This document shows positions 52,054 through 61,214 of a stretch of DNA of 64,000 nucleotides, piece by piece (the stretch's first letter is position 1; the number at the start of each line of letters is the position of its first letter). The stretch lies in the NCBI GenBank assembly GCA_040774885.1, contig JAXGTO010000006.1, positions 1-64,000 on the forward strand. The letters run 5' to 3'. The position numbers and the translations under genes are program-made. The stretch comes from JAXGTO01 sp040774885. Its GTDB lineage: Bacteria > Actinomycetota > Coriobacteriia > Coriobacteriales > Eggerthellaceae. The notes under the pieces are model-generated. The model had not been told where the DNA came from. It saw nothing but the letters and a program-made list of their open reading frames with translations, and did not search any database.

Positions 52054-54063
52054 CTACTTGACCACGACGGCGAGGAACAGGAAGAACACCAGGGCGATCA
52101 CGATATACACGATGTATATGCGGAAGTTGCCCCCTTCCACTACCTGGACCTTGGAACTGATCCAGTTGACGAACGCCGCCACAGAATCGACCAGATACTT
52201 GTCGCCCACGGTTTCGGCCTTCGAAGCGCCGCGCACCGTGCCGTTGAAAAAGTCGACGAACTTGCCCGACGTGCTGGCGATGGCATCCCGTGCCGTGTAG
52301 AGCGGCGTGAGGAACATCTTCACTTCGGAAGCGAAGGTGGTGGCGATGACCGGCATGCCCGGATCGAGCTTGTAACCGCACGCCCAGGGGTCGCGGTCCT
52401 TGGCCACGCCGCCCTTGCCCAGCGCAGAACGGAACGCGATGGGAAGCAGGATGCAGGCGAACAGCAGGATGGCCAGCAACGGCGTGGAAACCGCCGTGCC
52501 GATGACCGGGTTGGAAACATCGATGCCGGAAGCCACCGTGACGGAAGCCGTGCCCAGGATGGCGCTTGCGATGCCTTCCATGGCCGGAGCAACCCACTGG
52601 GCTCCGAGGCCCAGGCAGATGCAGATGACCGCCAAGACGATCATGGCGAACTTCATGCTTCCGGGAACCTCTTTGGCCTCACGTGCCGCTTCGGAGCGGG
52701 GCGCGCCCAAGAACGTGACGCCGTATGCCTTGACGAAGCAGGTGACGGCCAACGCGCCGGTGATGGCCAGCGAGACCGCGCCGAATGCCGCGACGATCTT
52801 GATGATCAGATCGCCCTGCATGGCCGCGGTGAACATGGATTGATAGGTGAACCATTCCGAAACGAAGCCGTTGAGCGGCGGGATGGCCGAGATGGCCAGC
52901 GAGCCGATGAGGAAGCACATGGCCGTGACGGGCATGACGCGTGCCAGGCCGCCCATGATCTCCATGTTGCGCGACTTGGTGGAATAGAGAACGGAGCCGG
53001 CGCCCAAGAACAGCAGGCCCTTGAACATTGCGTGGTTGAGCACGTGGTACAACCCGGCCATGAGGCCAAGCACCGCGATGACCGGCTGGTTCATGGCCAT
53101 GCCGATGAACCCGATGCCGACGCCCAACAAGATGATGCCGATGTTTTCAACCGAGTGGTAGGCCAGCAGCTTCTTGATGTCGTGTTCGGCCAAAGCGTAG
53201 GCCACGCCCAACACGCTGGAAAGCGCGCCGATGATGAGGACCACGATGCCCCACCACAGCTGGCATCCGGAAGCACCCAGCAGGTCGAGGCCCACCTTGA
53301 TGATGCCGAAGATGCCGATCTTGATCATGCCGCCCGACATGAGCGCGCTCACATTGGAGGGCGCTGCCGGGTGGGCTTGGGGCAGCCAAGAATGGAAGGG
53401 GAACATGCCGGCTTTGCAACCGAAGCCCATGAAGGCCAGCATGAAGATGAGCGATGCGATGCCCGGATCGAACTGGGCCGCACGGAATGACGCGAATTCG
53501 AAGCTTCCCGTGATGCCCGCCATGATCAGGTACGAGATCATGATCATGAGGAATCCGATATGGGCCATGATGAGATAGAGGAAGCCGCCGCGCGTGGACT
53601 GCTTGTCCTGCTCGATGATGACCAAGAAATACGAAGTCAACGACATGAGCTCGAAGAACACCAGGAACCAGAAGGCGTTGTCCACGGTGAGCACCATGTT
53701 CATCGACACGATGAACAGATTCATGAACATCCCGATGACGCCGATGCCCTTGCCCTTGTACTCATCGAAGTACGCGAGCCCGTAGATCCAAGCCACGAAT
53801 GCCAGGATGTTGATAACCACCAGCAGCAACCCTGAAAGCGGGTTGAGCAGCAGCGAAAAATTGGCAAACGCGAACGGAGTGGCGATGCTCGTGTAAACGG
53901 ACGCTTGGAAAATGCCCATGACGCCGGAGGTGATGGCGAACAGCGAAGCGAGGGCGCCGATGAGGCAGCTAAGCGTCTTGGATGTGCTTTCGGACTTGCT
54001 GGTGAGAATGGCCACGATGGCGCCCACCACGGAAAGCCCGGAAGAAATGAGGAGCATATCCAT
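52054..54063 (-). CDS. hyfB: Hydrogenase-4 membrane subunit HyfB (antiporter-like)
   Basis: A 669-aa membrane protein with about 16 hydrophobic segments, the largest of the complex. The NuoL-like core is KAGMFPFHSWLPQAHPAAPSNVSALMSGGMIKIG and HDIKKLLAYHSVENIGIILLG. FFELMSLTSYFLVI holds the membrane glutamate. The C-terminal part has the amphipathic region and last membrane helix found in HyfB/HycC. It starts 2 bp after the hyfA stop. Confidence 0.93.
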   Translation of the reverse strand: MDMLLISSGLSVVGAIVAILTSKSESTSKTLSCLIGALASLFAITSGVMGIFQASVYTSIATPFAFANFSLLLNPLSGLLLVVINILAFVAWIYGLAYFDEYKGKGIGVIGMFMNLFIVSMNMVLTVDNAFWFLVFFELMSLTSYFLVIIEQDKQSTRGGFLYLIMAHIGFLMIMISYLIMAGITGSFEFASFRAAQFDPGIASLIFMLAFMGFGCKAGMFPFHSWLPQAHPAAPSNVSALMSGGMIKIGIFGIIKVGLDLLGASGCQLWWGIVVLIIGALSSVLGVAYALAEHDIKKLLAYHSVENIGIILLGVGIGFIGMAMNQPVIAVLGLMAGLYHVLNHAMFKGLLFLGAGSVLYSTKSRNMEIMGGLARVMPVTAMCFLIGSLAISAIPPLNGFVSEWFTYQSMFTAAMQGDLIIKIVAAFGAVSLAITGALAVTCFVKAYGVTFLGAPRSEAAREAKEVPGSMKFAMIVLAVICICLGLGAQWVAPAMEGIASAILGTASVTVASGIDVSNPVIGTAVSTPLLAILLFACILLPIAFRSALGKGGVAKDRDPWACGYKLDPGMPVIATTFASEVKMFLTPLYTARDAIASTSGKFVDFFNGTVRGASKAETVGDKYLVDSVAAFVNWISSKVQVVEGGNFRIYIVYIVIALVFFLFLAVVVK

Positions 54064-54065
54064 TC

Positions 54066-54656
54066 CTATTCACCCCCCTCTTCTCCGAAGTTGTCCAGCA
54101 TTACCATGCTGGACGCGAGCGCCTTGGTGCGCTTGTCGTTGATCTCGCCTTCGGAATCATCGATTTCCACCAGACGCAGCGCCTCGGTGATGCAGGCATC
54201 CACACAGTGGGGATGGCAGTCGTCGTATGCGCACAGGTCGCATTTGACCGCAGCCGCGTACACGCCCACCTCCCATTGCAGGATCGGATCGAGCGATGCC
54301 GAAAACGTCGGCGTGTTGTACTCGATGCCCGCGACGCCCGCTCGCGGCGTGCCACCCATATGGATGGCGCCGAACGGACAGGACACGGCGCACAGTTTGC
54401 AGCCGATGCAGTGGGTCTCATCCACGCGCACGCAGCCGTCGTCGTCATGACGCAGCGCATTGACCGGGCACACCTCGACGCATGGCGCACCTTCGCAATG
54501 ATGGCAGGTGACGGAAGCGACCACGTCTCTGCTTTCGTACAAAGCAAGACGCGGTTCCTTCTGCAACCCGGCACGCCGATGGCCTTCACTGCAGGCCGCG
54601 CGGCATGTTCCACATGCCACGCATCTACTCGGTTGGATTGCGATAAACCGGTTCAT
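54066..54656 (-). CDS. hyfA: Hydrogenase-4 ferredoxin subunit HyfA (HycB-like)
   Basis: A 196-aa electron carrier with four cysteine clusters: CVACGTCRAAC, CHHCEGAPCVEVCP, CIGCKLCAVSCP and CDLCAYDDCHPHCVDAC. It would link the formate dehydrogenase catalytic subunit to the hydrogenase. Compared with the HydN-like copy at the head of the operon it has a long insert between the third and fourth clusters (about residues 105-135). It lies 70 bp after the fdhF stop, a gap that contains a hairpin, and 2 bp before hyfB. Confidence 0.92.
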   Translation of the reverse strand: MNRFIAIQPSRCVACGTCRAACSEGHRRAGLQKEPRLALYESRDVVASVTCHHCEGAPCVEVCPVNALRHDDDGCVRVDETHCIGCKLCAVSCPFGAIHMGGTPRAGVAGIEYNTPTFSASLDPILQWEVGVYAAAVKCDLCAYDDCHPHCVDACITEALRLVEIDDSEGEINDKRTKALASSMVMLDNFGEEGGE

Positions 54657-54683
54657 TCATTCCCCCTTTGCTGCTCTTCCCGG

Positions 54684-54710
54684 AAAGCGCGGAGCAAACC
54701 CCCGCGCTTT
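54684..54710 (-). promoter_or_regulatory. Intercistronic hairpin between fdhF copy 2 and hyfA
   Basis: AAAGCGCGG and CCGCGCTTT (54684-54692, 54702-54710) form a 9-bp stem with a 9-base loop. There is no T-run, so partial termination or mRNA processing is more likely than full termination. It could set different amounts of the formate dehydrogenase and hydrogenase parts. Confidence 0.55.
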
Positions 54711-54726
54711 CTGTCTCTCCTCGTCC

Positions 54727-56910
54727 TTACTTATAGGCAACGGGTTGCTCGTACTGAGCATCCGCATCGGTCGCCAAGCGCTCTTTGAGTTCCATGTAGA
54801 GCTCTTCGGCATGTTGTTCGGCCCACACCTGGTCGTCGACGCGTTCCACTTGGATGGCGCAGAACTTGTCTTCGGGCGTGTGGCTCTTGGTATCCACGTG
54901 ATGCAGCGTCAAATCGTTGCATTTGCCGATCCACCACTGGTACGTCATGTAAACGGCGCCCTTGTTGGTGCGATCGTCCACGAACGCGCGAGTGATGATC
55001 TTGCCGCGGCGCGAATAGCACCAGATCATGTCGTCGTTCTTGATTCCGCGATCAGCCGCGTCTTCGGGGTTGATGTGAGCGAAACCGGGCTCTTCGGCCA
55101 AGTTGGAAAGCTGCTCGCAATTGCCCGTCATGGAACGGCAGGAATAATGTCCCACTTCGCGCACGGTGCACAGCACCAACGGGTACGTGTCATCGGGCAT
55201 CTCGGAAGGATCGGTGTAATCATGCGCGATCAAGTGCGCCTTGCCATCGGGCGTGGTGAACTTGCCGCCCAAGAAGAGGTCGGGGCTGCCGGGATGATCC
55301 AGCGTGGGAATGGGCCATTGCGCATGGCCCACGCCGGCCATCTTTTCGTACGTGGCGCCATAGGCGGCGGGCCACATGTTGCGGCATTCGTGATCCCAGA
55401 TGTCCTGCGTGTTCTCGTAGTACATCTGATAGCCCATGCGGTCGGCCACTTCGCTGAAGATCTGCCAGTCGTGCTTGCATTCGCCCTTGGCCGGAACCGC
55501 GGCGCTGAAGTACTGGAAGGTACGGTCGCAGGCGGAGAACACGCCCTCATGCTCGCCCCAGCTGGTGGCCGGCAGGATGACGTCGGCTTCGGCGCAGGTC
55601 TGCGTCATGAAGATGTCCTGGCATACGAACAGGTCCAAACCACGGAACTGCTGCGCCAAGTGAAGCGTGTCGGGCTCGGTCTGCAGCGGGTCTTCGCCGA
55701 AGTTGTAGAAGGCCTTGACCTTGCCATCGTCGATAAGATGGCCGATGTCGGAAACCTTGTAGCCCACATGGTCGGAAAGCTGTTCGACCGGCACGTTCCA
55801 GTTGTCGGCGAACTTCTTGGCGATCTCGGGGTCGGTGACCTTCTGATAGCCGGGGAAGAAGTTGGGCAACGCGCCCATGTCGCAAGCGCCCTGCACGTTG
55901 TTCTGGCCGCGCACCGGGGCAACGCCCGAGTTGGGCTTGCCGATTTGATGCGTGATGGCGGCGATGGCCGCGCAAGTATGAACCGCTTCGACGTTTTGCA
56001 GATGCTGGCAAACGCCCATGCCCCAGCAGATGATGGACGAAGGCTCGGCCGTGGCGTACATGCGGGCGGCTTCGCGCATCATGGAGGGCTCGATGCCCGT
56101 AAGGGTCTGGGTGTTTTCCGGCGTGTACTTCTTGATGGTGGGCCACCACTCGTCGAAACCGGAGGTGTGGTCTTTCACGAAGTCATCGTCCATCAAGCCT
56201 TCAGTGACGATGACGTTGGCGAAGGCATTGAGGAAGGCGATGTTGCTGCCGTTTTTAAGCGGCATATAGATGTCCGCGATGCGGGCGGTCTCGATGAAGC
56301 GGGGGTCCGCCACGATGATCTTCGCGCCTTTTTCCTTCGCTTTCACCACGCGGCGCGCAACCAGCGGGTGAGAGGTATTGGGGTTGTAGCCGAACAAGAA
56401 CAGGCAGCCAGCGTCCTCCATACCGGGAACGCCGCAGCTCATGGAACCAGCACCGAGTGTGTCAATCAGACCGACGACAGTGGGGCCATGTCAAGTTCGA
56501 GCGCAGTTGTCTATGTTGTTCGTTCCGATGCAGGCGCGGGCAAAACGCTGCGCCGCCAGATTCGATTCGTTGCCGGTGCCACGTGACGAACCGGTGACGA
56601 AGATGGAATCGGGACCGTACTTCTTCTTGATGTCGGTAAGCGTGCCAGCCACATAGTCGAGCGCGGTGTCCCACGTGACGCGCTTGAGCGGCTTGTTGCG
56701 ATCCGTGCGCATCATGGGATGCAGCACGCGCGGCGTAAGGATCTTGGTGTCGTTGATGAAGTCGTAGCCGAACCAACCCTTGAGGCACAAAAAGCCCTCG
56801 TTGGTAAGTCCGTTCAACGGTTCCGCTCCCACCACCAATTCATTTTCAACCAGAAGGTTGAACTTGCAGCCGGTGCCGCAATACGGACATACAACCATAT
56901 GCTTTTCCAT
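54727..56910 (-). CDS. fdhF: Formate dehydrogenase H-type catalytic subunit with selenocysteine (copy 2, formate hydrogenlyase)
   Basis: A 727-residue molybdenum/tungsten enzyme, closely similar to copy 1. Cluster cysteines are Cys8, 11, 15 and 42, with Lys44. An in-frame TGA at 56491-56493 in NIDNCART-U-HGPTVVGLIDT encodes selenocysteine at residue 140, followed by His141. Misreading it would split the gene into a 139-aa protein and a 571-aa remnant. It is the second gene of the formate hydrogenlyase operon, so its electrons should go to the [NiFe] hydrogenase through the HydN- and HyfA-type ferredoxins. Differences from copy 1 cluster at the C terminus and in surface loops; the active-site segments are the same. 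Confidence 0.96.
56460..56479 (-). promoter_or_regulatory. SECIS hairpin of fdhF copy 2
   Basis: In the mRNA, UGUC+GUC pairs with GAU+GACA around the loop GGUCU, as in copy 1, but the bulged base is U instead of G. GGUCUG again lies at bases 22-27 from the UGA. The paired bases are unchanged while the unpaired one varies, which supports the structure. Confidence 0.85.
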
Positions 56911-56956
56911 ATATGCTCCTCCCCTGCTCTTCGTCTCTTCCAGAAACGCTATTCGA

Positions 56957-57472
56957 TTAGACGGTAAGGTCGTTTCCCGCTACAGCGCGGCGCTGCGACT
57001 GGATGGCATCGATGTCGTCTTGGTCGACGACGCTCAAAGCCAGCGAGGTGCAGGCTTCCACGCATGCGGGGCCATTGGGACGATCGAAGCAACGGTCGCA
57101 TTTGATGACCATGGCACGGGGCACGGCGCCCACCATGAGATCGCCGACCTGGGCTGCGTCATAGCGCTCCACCACGTCGACGGCGCCGAAGGGGCAAGCC
57201 ACCACGCAGCTGCGGCAACCGATGCAGCGCTCCATGCGGATACCGACGCGGTCGCCGTCGTTGTACAGCGCGCCCGTGGGGCACGAAGCTGCACACGGGG
57301 CGTTCTCGCAGTGATGGCAGACGATGGGGGCCGTGCGCTCTCCCACCTGCACCACATTGAGACGCGCGATGGGCGTATCGCCCGGCACGTAGTGCTTGAC
57401 CAAGCATGCCGACATGCAGGCTTTGCATCCGACGCACTTCTTGGGATCTGCGATGACGAACTTGTTCCCCAT
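56957..57472 (-). CDS. 4Fe-4S ferredoxin (HydN-like, copy 2), first gene of the formate hydrogenlyase operon
   Basis: A 171-aa electron carrier with four clusters: CVGCKACMSAC, CHHCENAPCAASCP, CIGCRSCVVACP and CDRCFDRPNGPACVEAC. It is clearly paralogous to copy 1, which also sits directly upstream of an fdhF gene, so the ferredoxin-fdhF pair seems to have been duplicated as a unit. GGAGGGAG precedes the ATG at 57472. The 46-bp gap to fdhF has no hairpin. Confidence 0.92.
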   Translation of the reverse strand: MGNKFVIADPKKCVGCKACMSACLVKHYVPGDTPIARLNVVQVGERTAPIVCHHCENAPCAASCPTGALYNDGDRVGIRMERCIGCRSCVVACPFGAVDVVERYDAAQVGDLMVGAVPRAMVIKCDRCFDRPNGPACVEACTSLALSVVDQDDIDAIQSQRRAVAGNDLTV

Positions 57473-57854
57473 GAAGTTCTCCCTCCTCTTATTGCGGAAT
57501 CCATTTCGCGAAACGAGCCTTTGGAGGCCGGTTTCGAGCGTGTGGAGCTCATCTCTCATTTGCTACACACGATATTCACACACCTCTACTCTGACGGCAT
57601 TAGCGGCGCGCGTCAACAGGAATCTTCTATGACTTTATATAATGCCTGTTCAGATACGTGAAGATTTTTATGGCAAAAGAATCGCGGGTCTTTGCAAATT
57701 GTGTTACGTTCAGCATAATTCGTGATTTTTGTATCACGTTTGTAATATTCGACCTATTTTACGGGGCAGATGAGTCTTCAAACGGCGTTGAACAAACGTG
57801 ATACGTTGTGTAGCGGCTCATGAGTGAAAATCGACGAATTGGTGAAATTGGCAG
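57473..57854. promoter_or_regulatory. AT-rich control region upstream of the formate hydrogenlyase operon
   Basis: About 380 bases without a gene, much richer in AT than the rest. GTATCACGTTTGT (57731-57743) and its perfect complement (57792-57804) form a 13-bp inverted repeat with a 48-bp centre, likely two operator half-sites or two sites for one regulator. TATAAT occurs at 57638-57643 on the plus strand but no plus-strand gene follows. No regulator gene is adjacent. Confidence 0.5.
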
Positions 57855-57892
57855 AAAAATGCCCCCTCCGAATGCTTCCGGAGGGGGCATTT
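57855..57892 (-). terminator. Terminator of the rubredoxin-fusion gene
   Basis: AAATGCCCCCTCCG and CGGAGGGGGCATTT form a 14-bp perfect stem with a short loop. On the minus strand the stem runs on into TTTTTCTG, a good intrinsic terminator, 30 bp after the stop codon. Confidence 0.88.
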
Positions 57893-57921
57893 GCGCGGCT
57901 TGCGGCGCTCGATGCGAAGAA

Positions 57922-58329
57922 TCAGTCCTCGACTTTCTCGAACATCTCGCGTCCCACCCCGCAAACGGGGCAGACGAAGTCTTCGGGCAATTCGTCCATG
58001 TAGACGATGTACCCGCAAATCGTGCAACGCCATGCCGTCTTGGCACCGGCCTTGGAAGCCTCGACGGCATCGTCGGAAGGAGCGGCGCCGGCATCTTTTG
58101 CGGCGGCGTCCATGGCGATATCCGTGGGCTTGCCCTTCACGTCATCGGAATAGATGCGCTTGAATTCGGCAAGCGCTTGCATGTCGGTGAGATAGGCATC
58201 GGCATCGATGATCAGCGTTGAAGCAGCGCCGGCTTGCTCGATGAAGATGGGCTCTTTCGAAGAGCGCGCTTGATCGATGATGGAGGACGGCTGCTTGCGC
58301 AAGTCATCCATAGTACAGGTTCTAGCCAT
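57922..58329 (-). CDS. Phd/YefM-like domain fused to a rubredoxin-like domain
   Basis: A 135-aa protein with two unlike parts. Residues 1-60 resemble the Phd/YefM antitoxin fold: MDDLRKQPSSIIDQARSS, then EPIFIEQAGAASTLIIDADAY. A linker rich in alanine and aspartate (61-98) follows. The C-terminal part has rubredoxin iron ligands Cys102, Cys105, Cys120 and Cys123 in WRCTICGYIVY and PEDFVCPVCGVGREMFEKV, as in rubrerythrin tails. An iron-binding, possibly redox-sensing regulator or an electron carrier are both possible. No toxin gene is adjacent. The gene stands alone between its terminator and the glycosyltransferase gene. Confidence 0.78.
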   Translation of the reverse strand: MARTCTMDDLRKQPSSIIDQARSSKEPIFIEQAGAASTLIIDADAYLTDMQALAEFKRIYSDDVKGKPTDIAMDAAAKDAGAAPSDDAVEASKAGAKTAWRCTICGYIVYMDELPEDFVCPVCGVGREMFEKVED

Positions 58330-58402
58330 GGTTCTCCCTTTCTCTCGCAGTGGCTACAGTATAGTCCTCATTACCGAAGAATGGAAGATTTTTTAGCTTT
58401 CA

Positions 58403-59635
58403 TCAGGCATTATGCAAATCAGACAATTCTATTGCCCGCTGCGCCAACGCCTGCCATGAAAGCGTTTCGAGTCCGGCGGGAAGCACCGCGGAAGGCTCAT
58501 CGAACGAAGCTTCCAGCGCGGCGGACAGCGCCTTGTCGAAGGCGGGCAGGTCGTCGGAAAGCGGCGTGTCGATATCAACCATGCGCGGTGCGGGAACATA
58601 GCGGATGGGTGCCGTGGGAATGCAGGCGTCCATCCAGGGGCGGATGCCCGGCAGGTCGGTCACCACGGCGCGGCACCCGCAGGCAAGCGCTTCCACCAGC
58701 ACCAAGGGCAGGCCCTCGAAAAACGAGGGCAGCACGAATACTTGGGCGCTGTTGTAGGCTCGTGCGAGCGCCGGTTGATCGAGCCGCCCCAAAAACTCGA
58801 TGGGATAACGGCTCTCGGCCGCCTGATTCACGATGGCGCGATACTCGGCTTCGTCGTTGTAGCCGCCCGCAAGCAACAAGGTGAATTCGTCGGGGCCGTA
58901 GGGAAGATAGTCCAGCGAGGCGATAAGCGATTTCACGCCCTTCTTCCCCCATATCTTGCCGGCGTACACGGCCACCTTGCCATGCGGATCGCGCAAGCCG
59001 GGCTGCATGTGGAACATCTCGGGGTTGTATCCCGTGCCCAGCACGCTCACCCGTTCAGTGGGGACCCCGTAGCACGCCGCGATGTCTTCCACCTGCGGGC
59101 CGTGCAGGGCGAAGATGGCATCGAGGCGATGGATGCCATGCCGGATGAAGTCGGCATCGAGCGCATGCTTGGACATCTGGCGCAAATCGGTGCCATGGCA
59201 GACGGCCACCAACCGGGGGCGGTGTCCGCCGGAATAATCGCGCAGGGCGACTTCGCGGGCGGCAACGGCGGTGACGATGTAGAGATGGTGGCACACGATG
59301 AGATCGGGGGCGAATTCGTCGAGCGCTTTGGCGATGACGGCCGCGAACGCCGACTTGAAGCGCTCGAGCATATTCGGGGTGAAATCACGGTAGCGCGTGG
59401 CGGCGTAGGGCATGTCGTCGCTCATGCCGGCCACGGGAAACGGCAGCGCGTCGGTTTGGAAGCGCACGGGCAGCAGCGTTACGCCCTCGGGCAGATCGGG
59501 AGCGTCTTCGGGAGCCAGCCCGCAAATGACCGCTTGGGTGTGCCCCAGAGCATCGAGCGCCCGCACCGTTTCGTTGAGATACGTTCCGCTGCCGGTGCTG
59601 TCCGGTTTCTGGGCCGAAATGGAGAGGATGCGCAT
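58403..59635 (-). CDS. Glycosyltransferase family 4 protein
   Basis: A 410-aa GT-B fold enzyme that transfers a sugar from a nucleotide donor. The N-terminal domain starts RILSISAQKPDSTGSGTYL, as in GT4 enzymes. The C-terminal domain has AVYAGKIWGKKGVKSLIASL and the donor-site motif FVLPSFFEGLPLVLVEALACG, with the E-x7-E pattern. The acceptor and sugar are unknown. The ribosome site AAAGGAG is 14 bp before the chosen ATG, a little far. It is divergent from selA and does not belong to a polysaccharide cluster, so its context says little. Confidence 0.85.
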   Translation of the reverse strand: MRILSISAQKPDSTGSGTYLNETVRALDALGHTQAVICGLAPEDAPDLPEGVTLLPVRFQTDALPFPVAGMSDDMPYAATRYRDFTPNMLERFKSAFAAVIAKALDEFAPDLIVCHHLYIVTAVAAREVALRDYSGGHRPRLVAVCHGTDLRQMSKHALDADFIRHGIHRLDAIFALHGPQVEDIAACYGVPTERVSVLGTGYNPEMFHMQPGLRDPHGKVAVYAGKIWGKKGVKSLIASLDYLPYGPDEFTLLLAGGYNDEAEYRAIVNQAAESRYPIEFLGRLDQPALARAYNSAQVFVLPSFFEGLPLVLVEALACGCRAVVTDLPGIRPWMDACIPTAPIRYVPAPRMVDIDTPLSDDLPAFDKALSAALEASFDEPSAVLPAGLETLSWQALAQRAIELSDLHNA

Positions 59636-59707
59636 AAGATGGACGGAGCTCCTTTCATCCAGCCCGTGCGCATGAAGGGCACCGTGCCGGTCGGGGTTTC
59701 TTGCATA

Positions 59708-59713
59708 TATAAT
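59708..59713 (+). promoter_or_regulatory. Candidate -10 box of selA-selB
   Basis: TATAAT lies 41 bp before the selA start in the gap divergent from the glycosyltransferase gene. No good -35 hexamer is visible at the proper distance. Confidence 0.45.
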
Positions 59714-59753
59714 AGCGAACCAAAGCCACCATTCAGAGAAGGGGCTCCCCATC

Positions 59754-61214
59754 ATGCCCAGTGCATCCGATACCTCGCTGCTGCGCGATCTGCCGCAGAT
59801 AGATGAAGTGATCCACCACCCGTTCGTCATCTGCTTCGCCGAGATGCTGCCCCAAGAACAGCTGACACAGGCCGCGCGGGAAGCCGTGGATGGCGCCCGG
59901 CAGGCTATTTTGGCGGGAACCTGCACCGCCATCGATCTGGATGCCATCGCGCAGGAAGCTGGCATGCGGGCGCTGGCACTTCGCAAGCCCTCGCTGCGCC
60001 GCGTGGTGAACGCCAGCGGCGTGGTGATCCACACCAACCTGGGGCGCAGCGTGCTGGCCCCCGAAGCACGCGAGGCCGTCGACCAGGTGATGGCCGGCTA
60101 TTCCACGCTGGAATACAACACCGAGCTGCGGGCACGCGGCAGCCGCCACAACCATTGCGAGCGCCTGATCTGCGCTTTGACTGGAGCCGAAGCGGCCATC
60201 GCCGTCAACAACAACGCCGCGGCCGTCATGATGGTGCTCACCGAGTTCGCCGCAGGGCGCCAAGCCGTCGTTTCACGCGGGGAACTGGTGGAGATCGGCG
60301 GTTCGTTCCGCATTCCCGACATCATGAAGCTCTCCCACGCCCAGATGGTGGAAGTGGGAACCACAAACAAGACGCACGCCATCGATTACGAGCGTGCACT
60401 GACCCCCGAAACCGGCATGCTGCTGAAGGTGCATCCTTCCAATTACCGCATGATCGGCTTCACCGAATCGGTGGGCATCGACGAGCTGCGCGGCATCGCC
60501 GATGGCGCCATGGCCGATGAACGCTGCCATGACCTGCTGGTATACGAAGACCAAGGGTCGGGTGCCTTCGTCAAACTCGACTGCTTCGGCGCCTATGCCG
60601 AACCTACCGTCAAAACATCGCTGGCCGCCGGCGCCGACTTGGTGAGTTTTTCGGGCGACAAGCTGCTGGGCGGACCGCAGGCGGGCATCATCGTGGGCCG
60701 CAAGGAACTGATCGACCGGCTGAAGGCCCACCCGTTGGCCCGCGCCCTGCGCCTGGACAAGATGACGCTGGCAGCGCTGGAAGCCACGCTGCGCATCTAT
60801 CTGGACCCCGACCGCGTGCTGGATGACATCCCCACCCTGCGCATGCTGAGCGAAGACGTGGACGTCGTGCGCGCCCGCGCCGAAAAGCTGCGCAAGGCGG
60901 TGTCGAAGGCGCTGCCCCGCGGCAACGTTTCGATGAGCGTGGTGGAAGAAGTGGCGCGCGCCGGCGGCGGCGCCCTGCCCATGTGCGACATCCCCACCGC
61001 CTGCGTGAAGGTGGAATTCGAGCGCGGCGGAGCGCAGGACTGCGAGGCGTTCCTGGTTTCGCGCAACGAGGTACCCATCGTGGCACGCATCAGCCATGAC
61101 GCCGTGCTGCTGGATGCCCGCACATTGGTAGATGACGACGAGATCGGGCTTATTGCGGATGGCTTCAGCGCGTACTTCGCCGAGTTAGACCGCGAAGGAG
61201 GAGATGCGCTATGA
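59754..61214 (+). CDS. selA: L-seryl-tRNA(Sec) selenium transferase
   Basis: PLP enzyme of 486 aa that converts Ser-tRNA(Sec) into Sec-tRNA(Sec) with selenophosphate. Family segments are LRRVVNASGVVIHTNLGRS near the start, the PLP-lysine motif SFSGDKLLGGPQAGIIVG, and LARALRLDKMTLAALEATL. The length is near that of other bacterial SelA (about 460). Its stop overlaps the selB start (ATGA), a strict coupling. With selB and tRNA-Sec it forms a compact decoding locus. Confidence 0.97.
   Translation: MPSASDTSLLRDLPQIDEVIHHPFVICFAEMLPQEQLTQAAREAVDGARQAILAGTCTAIDLDAIAQEAGMRALALRKPSLRRVVNASGVVIHTNLGRSVLAPEAREAVDQVMAGYSTLEYNTELRARGSRHNHCERLICALTGAEAAIAVNNNAAAVMMVLTEFAAGRQAVVSRGELVEIGGSFRIPDIMKLSHAQMVEVGTTNKTHAIDYERALTPETGMLLKVHPSNYRMIGFTESVGIDELRGIADGAMADERCHDLLVYEDQGSGAFVKLDCFGAYAEPTVKTSLAAGADLVSFSGDKLLGGPQAGIIVGRKELIDRLKAHPLARALRLDKMTLAALEATLRIYLDPDRVLDDIPTLRMLSEDVDVVRARAEKLRKAVSKALPRGNVSMSVVEEVARAGGGALPMCDIPTACVKVEFERGGAQDCEAFLVSRNEVPIVARISHDAVLLDARTLVDDDEIGLIADGFSAYFAELDREGGDAL

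Noticed and set aside
57638..57643. Plus-strand TATAAT box as promoter of an unseen gene
   Set aside because: No plus-strand reading frame with a ribosome site follows in the 280 bases before the next minus-strand gene.
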